Positions 46,097 to 54,930 of a stretch of DNA of 64,000 bases are shown piece by piece. Position 1 is the first letter of the stretch, and each line of letters opens with the position of its first letter. A model generated the notes under the pieces. That model was not told where the DNA came from and did not search any database. It was given only the letters and a program-made list of their open reading frames with translations. This stretch comes from Thaumasiovibrio occultus (GTDB lineage: Bacteria; Pseudomonadota; Gammaproteobacteria; Enterobacterales; Vibrionaceae). The DNA is taken from the NCBI GenBank assembly GCA_019703815.1, contig AP023053.1, positions 1,164,995 through 1,228,994 of the forward strand, read 5' to 3'. The position numbers and the translations under genes are program-made.

Positions 46097-47944
46097 ATGA
46101 ATATCACCTCCCTGATTGATGGCGACACCATCTGTATCGATCTTCACGCCCACACCAAAGAGCAAGTGCTAGCCGAGCTCGTCGAGATGCTAGCGCAAGC
46201 GAACAAGCTGGCCGATAAAGACGCCTTTCTGCGCGATATATGGAAGCGCGAGCAGATCGGTAATACTGGCTTTGAAGACGGTGTTGCGATCCCCCACGCC
46301 AAAAGCAGCGCGGTAGCGAAACCGGCGGTGGCGATTGGGATCAGTCGAAAAGGGATCGATTACGGCGCAGAAGATGATGAGCTATCGCAGGTGTTTTTCA
46401 TGCTCGCCTCGCCAAATGACAACGATCATCACCACATTGAAGTGCTGGCGCAGCTCTCGGCCAAACTGATCGAAGAAGATTTTATCGCCCAACTCAAAGC
46501 TGCCGATAGTGTCGAGCACGTCCTTGCCTTGCTCGCTGCCATTGAAGCGCCGGTTGAACCCACGCCGCCAATAGCAGAGCCTCAACCGATCTCTCCTCTC
46601 ACCCAACGGCTGGTGAGCATGAAACAGCACCTGCTGTTTGGCACCTCCCATATGATCCCGTTTATTGTCGCGGGCGGTGTGTTGTTGTCACTGTCAATCA
46701 TGATCTCAGGCCAAGGGGCGATCCCGCGAACCGGCCTACTGGCCGACATCGCGGCCATGGGGGTGGCTGGGCTGACCTTATTCACTTTGGTACTGGGCGG
46801 CTACATTGCGTATTCCATCGCCGATAAGCCGGGACTTGCACCGGGGATGATTGGCGCTTGGATCGCTGAAAGCCACTATAACACCGGCTTTTTAGGTGCC
46901 ATTGTGGTTGGGTTTATCGCCGGTTTAACCGTCAGTGCCCTGAAAAAAATCCGCTTACCTGAAAGCATGAGCTCCCTGAGCGCGATTTTCATCTACCCCT
47001 TAATGGGCACCTTTATCACCTGCGGCGCGGTCATGTGGCTGATCGGCGCGCCAATGGCCGATGCGATGTCAGCCCTCAATAACGGGCTGGCTGGCCTCGC
47101 GGATTCGGGCAAAATCGTGCTGGGCACTGTGCTTGGCGCAATGACCGCCTTTGATATGGGCGGGCCAATCAATAAAGTCGCCACCTTGTTTGCTCAAGCC
47201 CAAATCAACACGCAGCCTTGGCTGATGGGGGGTGTCGGGATCGCGATTTGTACCCCGCCGCTAGGAATGGCGCTAGCCACCGTGCTCGCGCCGAAAAAGT
47301 TTAGCCAAGATGAACGTGAAGCCGGTAAAGCAGCGGGCATTATGGGCATGATAGGGATCAGCGAAGGAGCGATCCCCTTCGCGGTTGCCGATCCGGCGCG
47401 GGTACTGCCTGCGGTGATCATCGGTGGGATTCTCGGTAACGTGTTGGGCTTTATCTTCCATGTTGCTTGCCACGCCCCGTGGGGCGGCTGGATTGTACTG
47501 CCGGTAGTGGAAGGTAAATTGGGTTATGTGCTTGGTATTCTTGCTGGTAGCTTTACCACCGCCGCTATCGCGATTGCACTGAAGAAAAACGTCACCGATA
47601 TGCCAGCGCCTACCCTCACGGTTGCGCCGCCGCCAAGTGTGGATGGCTATGCCGAGATCTTAGCGGTGACATCCTGCCCGTCAGGCGTCGCGCACACCTT
47701 TTTGGCCGCCAAATCATTGGAAAAAGCCGCCGCTCAACTTGGCGTGAAAATCAAAGTCGAAACTCAAGGGGCGAACGGGATTATCAACAAAATCAACCCT
47801 TATGATGTTGCGCATGCGCGACTGGTGATCCTTGCCCATGATGTCGCGATCAAAGAGCCAGAGCGCTTTGCTAACAGCAAAACCCTTGATGTCAGCACCA
47901 AAGACGCCATGCTGGATGCGGCGGGATTATTGAAGGTCAAATAG
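46097..47944 (+). CDS. PTS EIIABC fusion (order A-C-B), fructose family
   Basis: 615 residues. EIIA (1-150) with His67 in DGVAIPHAKS; EIIC (~170-490) with FIVAGGVLLSLSIMI and FDMGGPINKVATLF; EIIB (~515-615) with Cys527 in AVTSCPSGVAHTF. Imports and phosphorylates a fructose-like sugar. It is closely related in plan to the EIIA plus EICB pair at 41546-43397, as if that pair had been fused. GC is visibly higher than in its paralogue. Confidence 0.93.
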   Translation: MNITSLIDGDTICIDLHAHTKEQVLAELVEMLAQANKLADKDAFLRDIWKREQIGNTGFEDGVAIPHAKSSAVAKPAVAIGISRKGIDYGAEDDELSQVFFMLASPNDNDHHHIEVLAQLSAKLIEEDFIAQLKAADSVEHVLALLAAIEAPVEPTPPIAEPQPISPLTQRLVSMKQHLLFGTSHMIPFIVAGGVLLSLSIMISGQGAIPRTGLLADIAAMGVAGLTLFTLVLGGYIAYSIADKPGLAPGMIGAWIAESHYNTGFLGAIVVGFIAGLTVSALKKIRLPESMSSLSAIFIYPLMGTFITCGAVMWLIGAPMADAMSALNNGLAGLADSGKIVLGTVLGAMTAFDMGGPINKVATLFAQAQINTQPWLMGGVGIAICTPPLGMALATVLAPKKFSQDEREAGKAAGIMGMIGISEGAIPFAVADPARVLPAVIIGGILGNVLGFIFHVACHAPWGGWIVLPVVEGKLGYVLGILAGSFTTAAIAIALKKNVTDMPAPTLTVAPPPSVDGYAEILAVTSCPSGVAHTFLAAKSLEKAAAQLGVKIKVETQGANGIINKINPYDVAHARLVILAHDVAIKEPERFANSKTLDVSTKDAMLDAAGLLKVK

Positions 47945-48209
47945 ACATAATTTAAGCAAACGGAAAATCAATTTTATTCTGTTTGCAGCGGAGGGAGAGT
48001 CGCCACTGGCTCGCTTGAGCAAAAGTCACCTTCTCGGTTGCGTGATCTTTGCTTTACTGTGCCAATAACCTAAATTGGAATCTCGAGATACATTGTGTCA
48101 TCAACATTTTCATCCCTACGACTAATACCAGCCGCTTACTTTTGGCCCTTATACCATGCCAAATGCCACTAAACGTCTGACAAAGCAATAGTCATACAAG
48201 AGCCTCGAC

Positions 48210-48641
48210 TTACTTATTAAAGATATTTTTACCCCACACGAACACGCGCTCAAAGTAATAGCCACACAACGCGCTTGGCAAGATAACTAGCAAACCATAT
48301 CCCAAGAACAACCAGTGGCCCTGTAATTCATCTAAGAATTTAGCAACGATTAGCAGTGAGGCGTAATTACTAAGGCCACAAGCTGCACCCACAAACAACA
48401 ACAGCCCTCTGCGGCCTTGAGTGGTAACTTGCCAGCTAGACAGGCTCACCCCTCTTAAATCATTAAAAAATGCACTCTTTGTCAACACTGAGGAGAAGGC
48501 ACCAATGGTAAGTAATATAACCAGTTCAATATTGTTTACTTCATTTAACGGAATTGCCACCAATAGGAAAGATAGCCACGTAACCAATGCTAGAAAAAGC
48601 CCCAAGTTACCCCCTTCAACATCCCAACAAACCACAAACAC
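48210..48641 (-). CDS. Small membrane protein, weakly GtrA-like
   Basis: 143 residues with four hydrophobic segments. The last part (NYASLLIVAKFLDE, GYGLLVILPSALCGYYFERV) recalls the end of GtrA-type flippase proteins, a weak match. The start is a GTG at 48641 without a good ribosome site; the true N terminus may differ or be truncated. Confidence 0.5.
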   Translation of the reverse strand: MFVVCWDVEGGNLGLFLALVTWLSFLLVAIPLNEVNNIELVILLTIGAFSSVLTKSAFFNDLRGVSLSSWQVTTQGRRGLLLFVGAACGLSNYASLLIVAKFLDELQGHWLFLGYGLLVILPSALCGYYFERVFVWGKNIFNK

Positions 48642-48821
48642 AATATTGACAATACTATCTAATAGTTAACTTTTGGCAAATCTCTCACCAATAGGATCTC
48701 AATGATCTTGTATTGATTTGCGAGACAGCGCGTGTGAACACAACAAGGCCTCGGATGCAACGCGGTTCAATTCAACCAAGGAAGCAAAGAGACGCGCTGG
48801 CGGTTAAAAATCGATATCGCT

Positions 48822-49088
48822 TTAGGCGCTAAACAAGCGCAGCAACAGACGTATCAACCCTTTGCCTATAAAGTAAGGTAAGTGAACAAGCACTTCGAGT
48901 AAGTCTATGTGCGCCCACACAGCGTCTCGCCTTTCACGCTCAGTCGGCACCAGTAAATGGGCAACACCAAAGCACACCAACGAGGCTGCCAGCCGGGGAA
49001 ATGAGAGCCCCAATGAAAAGAAAAGATAAAGAAAATAGCACCCAACGACGAAGCAAGCGAAGCCCAGTAAGGTTCTGCATTCATCCAT
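48822..49088 (-). CDS. Small membrane protein, third gene of an unknown operon
   Basis: 88 residues, two hydrophobic segments (FACFVVGCYFLYLFFSLGL; a second around AASLVCFGVAHLLV), polar charged loop, C-terminal amphipathic stretch. Begins five bases after the 301-residue gene. Function unknown. Confidence 0.6.
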   Translation of the reverse strand: MDECRTLLGFACFVVGCYFLYLFFSLGLSFPRLAASLVCFGVAHLLVPTERERRDAVWAHIDLLEVLVHLPYFIGKGLIRLLLRLFSA

Positions 49089-49093
49089 GATCG

Positions 49094-49999
49094 CTACCCG
49101 TCTACGACTGAATAATCGATATATTCGCTGCCTAAGGCATATTCAACAAAATCAAAATCACACGCCTCGCTTGCCTTCGCGATGACATTGACAAATTCTG
49201 GGTAGTTGATGACGTTGGTAAATGGCGTTCTAATAAACCGACTCGTCAGGCAATCACCCAGCGTTAGTTCTGCCTCTTTAGAAGCCAACCTGTACCAAGC
49301 TAAGTTTTCGATAGGGAACACACATCTGGGTATACCTTCAAGCGGTTCGTACCCTTTTCCTTTGTACGTTGCTCTTTGTAAGTGCACCTTATGTATTTCT
49401 TTAATAGGGTCTTTCGGCAGCTTATCTAGGTCAAAGAAGTTATCATACCATGTATTGGAATAAGCCAAGGTCAATTTGCCCGCATCCATACTGGCTAATA
49501 AATTACGTATAAAGGTCACATTTTCAGAAACATAGTAATCGTCTACTGCAAAGCAACTTACCTCGTCATCTTTGTCATCTAAATAAAAACGAATCTTCTC
49601 TCTGTACAGTTGCTCAATATCAGGCAGATCAAAATAAATAGCCAACATCCAATGATTTACCAAATCGTTATTTATTAGACCCCAATGGGGGTAACACAGT
49701 TTGTTTTTTGACGTATACCCCTCAACGTAACCCGCGAGTACTGAAGAGACAATCGCCTCCATACCGCCGTGCTCATGCCATTCCAAAAAGCCCAATTGTA
49801 AAGCTCGCACGGTAGTTATTGGCAATAGTTGTCTACAGCTAATCAGCATTCGCATTTCATCTGAATCACTCGAATTTTTAAGTTCGTCCAAATATGTTAT
49901 TTGTCGTTCAAATACACGTCCAGGGGTTATGGCTCTCGCAATGAAATCCAAGCTCCTAGTCATTAAACGTTTTTCAGTTTTTGCTATATTCCTTACCAT
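49094..49999 (-). CDS. Hypothetical cytoplasmic protein, second gene of an unknown operon
   Basis: 301 residues, helical, acidic, without signal peptide or membrane segment. Contains HWGLINNDLVNHWMLAIYFD and a run of aromatic residues. No family recognised. The build (single-domain soluble helical protein with tiny neighbours) is like that of many toxin-immunity proteins, but no motif proves it. It starts three bases after the upstream gene. Confidence 0.65.
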   Translation of the reverse strand: MVRNIAKTEKRLMTRSLDFIARAITPGRVFERQITYLDELKNSSDSDEMRMLISCRQLLPITTVRALQLGFLEWHEHGGMEAIVSSVLAGYVEGYTSKNKLCYPHWGLINNDLVNHWMLAIYFDLPDIEQLYREKIRFYLDDKDDEVSCFAVDDYYVSENVTFIRNLLASMDAGKLTLAYSNTWYDNFFDLDKLPKDPIKEIHKVHLQRATYKGKGYEPLEGIPRCVFPIENLAWYRLASKEAELTLGDCLTSRFIRTPFTNVINYPEFVNVIAKASEACDFDFVEYALGSEYIDYSVVDG

Positions 50000-50002
50000 G
50001 AT

Positions 50003-50545
50003 TTAGAGCGCTCTCCATGCTTGGTGCCAGTAGGACGCCATTTCCGAGGTCACTTTCACGATTTTTTCTTGCGTGTTTTGCGATGGCCAGAGTTGGATCA
50101 AGTGCTTTTGTCCATCGATTGGCGCGTCATCTTCGTCGTCGTCATCGTAGTCGGCATCCATAGCGATCACACAATAACGCACGCCGTATTGTCCTTTTGG
50201 CAAATCAAGCGGATAAACCTCTTCCCAACCCCACTCACACAACGCAACGGGGAGTTCGCCGCATTGGAAAGCCACTTCGACGATCTCTTCGTAGTCTTCA
50301 TTGATGTCTGGCTCAGCAGCGTAAAGCGCCACCTCAACGTCAATAACACCGTTTTGAAGGCCTGTCACAAAGAACAACTTCCCCGCCTGTGCAGCACCGC
50401 ACAAACCATTTTCTTGGCCGACAAAGATCTCTGCCGGTTCAATAACATCATCGAACTCTACATCTTCAGCATCGATATAGAACTGCCCATACTCAATGTT
50501 GATCTCTCCTGCATAAAGCGTTTTCACATCCTGAACTGTCATCAT
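50003..50545 (-). CDS. Hypothetical acidic protein, first gene of an unknown operon
   Basis: 180 residues, very acidic, mostly beta (ADYDDDDEDDA near the end). Start at 50545 or 50542; GAGTT lies upstream. No family recognised. Its stop is three bases before the 301-residue gene, so translation is probably coupled. Confidence 0.68.
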   Translation of the reverse strand: MMTVQDVKTLYAGEINIEYGQFYIDAEDVEFDDVIEPAEIFVGQENGLCGAAQAGKLFFVTGLQNGVIDVEVALYAAEPDINEDYEEIVEVAFQCGELPVALCEWGWEEVYPLDLPKGQYGVRYCVIAMDADYDDDDEDDAPIDGQKHLIQLWPSQNTQEKIVKVTSEMASYWHQAWRAL

Positions 50546-51278
50546 AACTCCTGTATTTATAACCTTACGCTGCCTGCGCTAGGAGCGTTTTTACCGCTCC
50601 CGTTTTCATTGATTTTCCATTTAAAAAGCGGGTTATTGAGCAACGTTGTAATACTTACCCATTTACGAATTCGCATTGAAAGAGTTTACCTTTTCGGTGC
50701 GATATCAATCCGCCGCAATATAGAACAAGTCGACGAAACTCTCGGTGCGGTCATCTCGTTATGTAAACCTTGCAGTTTGGATGAGGCAGTGCCAGTCATC
50801 TTCTCTAGGCCAAATATCGCCGCTGAACGATTGACTATTAAGGTCAGAGCCACCGCTCAATATATACCCAAGTAACCTCAAGGTGCGTGGTTCAGCGAGA
50901 ATGACTTGATTATCAGCCGCGGAAGGGGTTTGAAGATTTAGTGGTTCTAAATCAAGAAACGCTGACAAAGACTGGGAGTCAAGGCAACTCGCCCTTCGGG
51001 AGCCATTCATAACCCCAATTTCAGCGTCAAACGACTTGGAAATAGCCGACTATTCCACGGCGTCGATTTCCTTGAACTTGGATTTGTGATTCGGCTCTGA
51101 ATCCAGCACCTTGAAGTCATTTAGGTATAAAGGGAAAACATCGCCAATATATGGGTGATTGAAAAATGGGAAGGTAGAGAAAAACAAAGAAAGAAATAGC
51201 GAGCAGGCAGATGCGAAACAATCGCCCGACAGTGTCTGTCGATGGCGATTGCTTGAAGATGGATGAGCGAAAACGCGA
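50546..51278. other. 733-base gap with a repeat element
   Basis: Left part (50546-50860) has no credible gene; the right part holds the repeat at 50860-51010. The remainder to 51278 looks non-coding. Confidence 0.5.
50860..51010. repeat. Probable dispersed Vibrio intergenic repeat
   Basis: About 150 bases with several inverted motifs: ATTTAG/CTAAAT around TGGTT (50936-50952) and GCCCTTCGGGAGC near the right end. The sequence beginning ATACCCAAGTAACCTCAAGG is familiar to me from other Vibrio intergenic regions. A minus-strand frame runs through it (RASCLDSQSLSAFLDLEPLN) but I take it as a product of the repeat, not a gene. Confidence 0.45.
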
Positions 51279-51494
51279 TTAGGCTTCGGTTTTCTCGGCT
51301 TCTACTGCCGGCTCTTGGGTTGGTTGCTCTGCTGCCTGTTCAACAGACTGCTCAGCGGTTTGCGCCGCTTCTTGCTCTGCCAGAGCCATTTTCTCGCGCT
51401 CCGCCTTTGAAATATACTTAGGCTTATTGCTGTTTTGCTTCACCTTTTTCATGCGGCTTTTCAAGATTTGGTTAATTTTCTTTTTTCTGTTCAT
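51279..51494 (-). CDS. Small basic/acidic protein, DUF2986-like
   Basis: 71 residues from the ATG at 51494 (MNRKKKINQILKSRMKKVKQ); GAGGT eight bases upstream favours it over the ATG at 51500. A very basic N-terminal half with SNKPKYISKAEREKM is the DUF2986 signature of Vibrio and Shewanella; the C-terminal half is a Glu/Ala/Gln-rich tail. Function unknown, possibly nucleic-acid or ribosome binding. Confidence 0.75.
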   Translation of the reverse strand: MNRKKKINQILKSRMKKVKQNSNKPKYISKAEREKMALAEQEAAQTAEQSVEQAAEQPTQEPAVEAEKTEA

Positions 51495-51816
51495 CGTCAT
51501 TTACCTCGTTCGCGGGGCTGCGATTCTATGGATAACAGCAGTTGAACTCAAGCCCTCACTGACAGTTTCTAGTAAAACCGACTTAATCTTGTTGAAGCAA
51601 CCATAACTGAGCTCTGCGATTAACATTCTGCCGAAAGATATACGGATTGATGCGGCAAGCATTCATGGGAAAAGTCTGATAGCGGCGGCTGGTTAATGCG
51701 TAACAAATTGCGCTTCACGACGAGCAGGAATCTATCTACTTTTTCATAATCATGCATATATAGTTAGGAGATCGAGTATACCTGCGGCATTACGCCCAAA
51801 ATAATTTAATCATTTT
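51495..51816. other. 322-base gap, no gene seen
   Basis: No frame with a ribosome site. Contains the promoter of the DUF2986-like gene. Confidence 0.45.
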
Positions 51817-52416
51817 TCATTCTAACAATGCCTGTAAAGTCGGATTCGGGCACGTTTTCTCAGGAAGATCAAATAATTTAATGTCAGAATTCATTTGAGA
51901 AAACAAACGATCCTTTCCTATTCTATACCTAACCGCCCTAAAAACAGTATTCGCATATAGTTGCGAAGGGGTCTTTAATATTTCACCTTCGCGGAGCAAT
52001 TCGTTAACACATTTCTCAAGAACTCTAATATTATTATATTTCCTAGCGGCATCTTCAACTGAGTATTGAATGGATTTATCTAGCGAGATGTTAAATATAT
52101 CTAAGTACTCCCTACCTAAGAACATTACGATCTCTATCACTTCAGGACGCTGATACGTTGATAGTACTGCGGCTTTGTAACTATCGCGAAGACCATCACC
52201 ATCACTGTCCACACCCCTAATAGATTCTGGCGTTCTTGGATCGAAATCTGGTTCAGCCGTTTCATTTCCTTGACTCCCTTGCGAAGCTTGTGCTTCCCCG
52301 CGGTGGTGCTCAACCTCAACTGCATTATAAATAGCCTCTTGGTCCAAATTCACCGATGCATAGCTTGCGAAAGACAAGCCAAAGCTAAAAATGCACACGA
52401 ATATTGTCTTGTTCAT
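51817..52416 (-). CDS. Secreted hypothetical protein with EF-hand-like Asp loop
   Basis: 199 residues. Signal peptide ending in FASYAS. A short calcium-loop-like motif DSDGDGLRDSYK follows at about residue 70, as in dockerin/thrombospondin type-3 repeats. Remainder helical with two Cys. AT-rich codon use compared with neighbours. No family recognised. Confidence 0.62.
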   Translation of the reverse strand: MNKTIFVCIFSFGLSFASYASVNLDQEAIYNAVEVEHHRGEAQASQGSQGNETAEPDFDPRTPESIRGVDSDGDGLRDSYKAAVLSTYQRPEVIEIVMFLGREYLDIFNISLDKSIQYSVEDAARKYNNIRVLEKCVNELLREGEILKTPSQLYANTVFRAVRYRIGKDRLFSQMNSDIKLFDLPEKTCPNPTLQALLE

Positions 52417-52867
52417 CTACTTCCCTTAAACATTATTTCGAAAGTTTATTTTTAAGCCGAGTATGGCTCGGCACCCAACAAACGTTCATGCTCACCATAT
52501 TAGAAAACATCATCATGCTCTTACTTATAATAATGATTATATTTACTCACTGGTTTTATCGATTTTACACGAGGCATTACCTGTAATTCATAAATACGAC
52601 TTTATAAATTACATTAGCTCTAGGGATGATTCACACATCTCTATCATCAATCATTATTAAACGCATGTGTAAACTTGGAAATTAAACGAAATGCCATAGG
52701 AAAAGAAGCCAACTCAGATAGAACTTATGTGAGGTAATGGCACTTCCTGAGTGAAATAGGATTTGTCGATTTAATCACTTTGGACTATTTGCCGATACAT
52801 CAAAAAGGCACCGAACGGAATTCTCAACATATAGTTGTTCTTCGTTAGATTTGTATCAAAAACAACA
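52417..52867. other. 451-base AT-rich gap
   Basis: Several short plus-strand frames at 52404-52660 have no ribosome sites and no family look. AT-rich, unlike the flanks. Confidence 0.4.
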
Positions 52868-52888
52868 AACCCAGCGTTGCGCTGGGTT
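52868..52888 (-). terminator. Terminator of a truncated gene
   Basis: Nine-base perfect stem AACCCAGCG / CGCTGGGTT with a three-base loop, followed on the minus strand by TTGTTGTTTTTG. Its gene survives only as a 3' remnant. Confidence 0.75.
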
Positions 52889-52922
52889 GTCTGTTGTATC
52901 GCGGCATGAGCAATCGCGGGGT

Positions 52923-53042
52923 TTACTCATTCAACGGGGCAACTCGCTCTAGGATCACGCCTTCATCAATCACCACCGATACCGACGCCGGCAGTTCATC
53001 ATCAGAAACAATTAAAACTCTGATGAAAAAGCGAGGGGCAAA
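52923..53042 (-). pseudogene. 3' remnant of an unknown gene
   Basis: A minus-strand frame ends at the TAA 52923-52925 and reads VLIVSDDELPASVSVVIDEG then VILERVAPLNE, with natural codon use. There is no start codon or ribosome site; upstream it runs into the terminator of the NRAMP-type gene. A perfect terminator follows 35 bases later. Best read as the C-terminal end of a gene whose 5' part was deleted. Confidence 0.4.
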
Positions 53043-53056
53043 TGCGAGACATAAAA

Positions 53057-53084
53057 AAACGCCTGATGTTTCCATCAGGCGTTT
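53057..53084 (-). terminator. Terminator after the NRAMP-type gene
   Basis: Stem AAACGCCTGATG / CATCAGGCGTTT with a four-base loop and a T-run on the minus strand. Confidence 0.9.
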
Positions 53085-53111
53085 CTTGTTAATTTGTTTT
53101 ATTTTCGGCGA

Positions 53112-54335
53112 TTAACCTACGAACTTCGCGACAAAGTTACCGATGTTAGTCACACTTGATGCTGCCATAATCACAACAATCGCAACACCAATTGCCGTTA
53201 GGTACGCTGGGTGTTTGTACTCACCAATAATGTCTTTGCGACGCGTTGCCATCAGCACCATACCCAAAACGATTGGTAGGATAATGCTGTTAACCAAACC
53301 TGCCAGCATCAGCAGTAGAATTGGCATGTTCATGGTCACGGTGCCTAGGCTAGTGACGATAATGAACGCTACACACCACGCTTTCTCGTTACGTGCTACC
53401 ACTGGGAACAGGGTTTTAATCAGTGAGATAGCCATGTAAGAGTTACCAACCACTGACGTGATAGATGCAACGAACAGTACCAAGCCAAAGATAAAGTAGC
53501 CAAGCTCACCCGCGCCTTGACGGAAGGCATCTGCTGCTGGGTTTTTCGCATCCAGCACAGCGCCTGCAGAAATCACACCGAACACCGCTAGGAACAACAG
53601 GATACGGATCACGACGGCGATGGAGATACCAGCCCATGCTGCGGTTTTAATCGATGGAATGTTGGTTTTTCCTTGTAGGCCGATGTCCACCAGACGCTGC
53701 GCGCCGGTGTAGTAACCGCCTACCGCGCCGCCGACGATGGTCAGTGTAGGTAGAAGCAAGCTGCCCATATCGCTAGGTGCAACGGCTGCCACCATGGTTG
53801 CGCCCATTGGCGGTAGGCTGGTCATCGCCACGTAGGCAATCAGCACAATCATGAAGAAACCCAGGTAGCGCGCCATTTGGTCCATGCGCTTTGACGCGTT
53901 GTGTACCACAAACAGTAGGCTACCAATCACACCAGTAAACAGTGCGCCCCACGTCGTATCGACGCCGGTTAGCACTTCAATACCCAGTGCAGCGCCACTT
54001 ACGTTACCGAAGTTAAACGCGACGGCGCCCAGCGCCAGCAGTACGCCGACAACGTAGCCCATGCCCGGTGCAACGCGGTTGGCGATGTCTTGAATGCGAA
54101 GGCCAGATACGCCAACAATTCGCCACAAGTTCATCACGATACCAAAGGTGATAAACATGGATGCGAAGACTGGGAACGCCATGTCAATTTTGTAGATGTT
54201 GGTGAAAACAGCGGTTTGCGTCAGGAAGCCTGGGCCGACAGAGGTTGTCGCCATTAGGAATGCAACGCTAAGGATCGCTTTCTTTTGCCAAGAAAGGTCG
54301 CTTTGAATCGGAGCGGTAGTAGTTTGTGTAGTCAT
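53112..54335 (-). CDS. NRAMP-related inner-membrane transporter
   Basis: 407 residues, 11 or so membrane segments. The fold resembles NRAMP/SLC11 proteins. The usual helix-1 metal motif DPGN is replaced by VGPGFLTQT, and the helix-6 MPH motif by GGYYTGAQR, so classic manganese/iron transport is doubtful. YcsG-like relatives with such changes occur in other bacteria with unknown substrates. Stands alone. Confidence 0.8.
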   Translation of the reverse strand: MTTQTTTAPIQSDLSWQKKAILSVAFLMATTSVGPGFLTQTAVFTNIYKIDMAFPVFASMFITFGIVMNLWRIVGVSGLRIQDIANRVAPGMGYVVGVLLALGAVAFNFGNVSGAALGIEVLTGVDTTWGALFTGVIGSLLFVVHNASKRMDQMARYLGFFMIVLIAYVAMTSLPPMGATMVAAVAPSDMGSLLLPTLTIVGGAVGGYYTGAQRLVDIGLQGKTNIPSIKTAAWAGISIAVVIRILLFLAVFGVISAGAVLDAKNPAADAFRQGAGELGYFIFGLVLFVASITSVVGNSYMAISLIKTLFPVVARNEKAWCVAFIIVTSLGTVTMNMPILLLMLAGLVNSIILPIVLGMVLMATRRKDIIGEYKHPAYLTAIGVAIVVIMAASSVTNIGNFVAKFVG

Positions 54336-54930
54336 GCCGATATCTCAAAATTGTTGTGTCTCTATCTTTAAAAAATAGAAAGACAACTGACCGAGATCAG
54401 CTGAACTTATGCTCGTAACATATTGTAAAACAAGTGATTAACTTGCTGTCGCTCACTCATTGGCGCAGAATTCTAGTGACCTAGCTCACCGTTGTCAACA
54501 CTTGTTTTGATAAAAAAATCAAAACAAAAGAACAAAAAACATTCAACTAGCAGGCGTTTATCTCAATGATAAGCAATCGATTACGTAGATATTCGGTTTT
54601 CGATGCTGCGCGTTGCATATTTGCGCGATACTCTCTCAACGGGTGGATTTGCCGCTCGACGGCTGGGCTGGGTACAGCGAAACATTCGCCACATAGCGCG
54701 CCGTTCAATTCCACCAGTAAGTAAACACTCACATTTTCCGCTATCGCCTTCGGAGGCGTTTCCACCAGCAACACGCCGCTAAAATAATGCGTGGCACCGG
54801 ATCAAACATCTAATCAAACGTTTGATCACACTCCGGGCCACGCATTCGGCTACACGTTCAACTAAGTGTTCACCTAAGCCTTCGCCTACGCGTTCATCCA
54901 GGCATCAAAGACACCAACACAATACATGAA
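54336..54930. other. 595-base gap
   Basis: Contains an uncertain minus-strand ORF (54547-54774) and, around 54800-54905, repeated phrases like GTTCAACTAAGTGTTCACC with an inverted TCAAACGTTTGA. Otherwise the NRAMP-type promoter. Confidence 0.4.
54547..54774 (-). CDS. Uncertain small ORF, possibly a gene remnant
   Basis: 75 codons from a GTG (MLLVETPPKAIAENVSVYLL). Reads more like protein than most spurious frames, but no ribosome site is clear. An ATG in another frame slightly upstream reads MFDPVPRIILA, so a frameshifted older gene is possible. No family recognised. Confidence 0.3.
   Translation of the reverse strand: MLLVETPPKAIAENVSVYLLVELNGALCGECFAVPSPAVERQIHPLREYRANMQRAASKTEYLRNRLLIIEINAC

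Noticed and set aside
50021-50875. 284-codon plus-strand frame opposite the acidic protein gene
   Set aside because: Overlaps a better minus-strand gene that is coupled to its neighbours; the protein has no family look.
52404-52660. Overlapping short plus-strand frames in AT-rich gap
   Set aside because: No ribosome sites and low-complexity AT-driven sequence.
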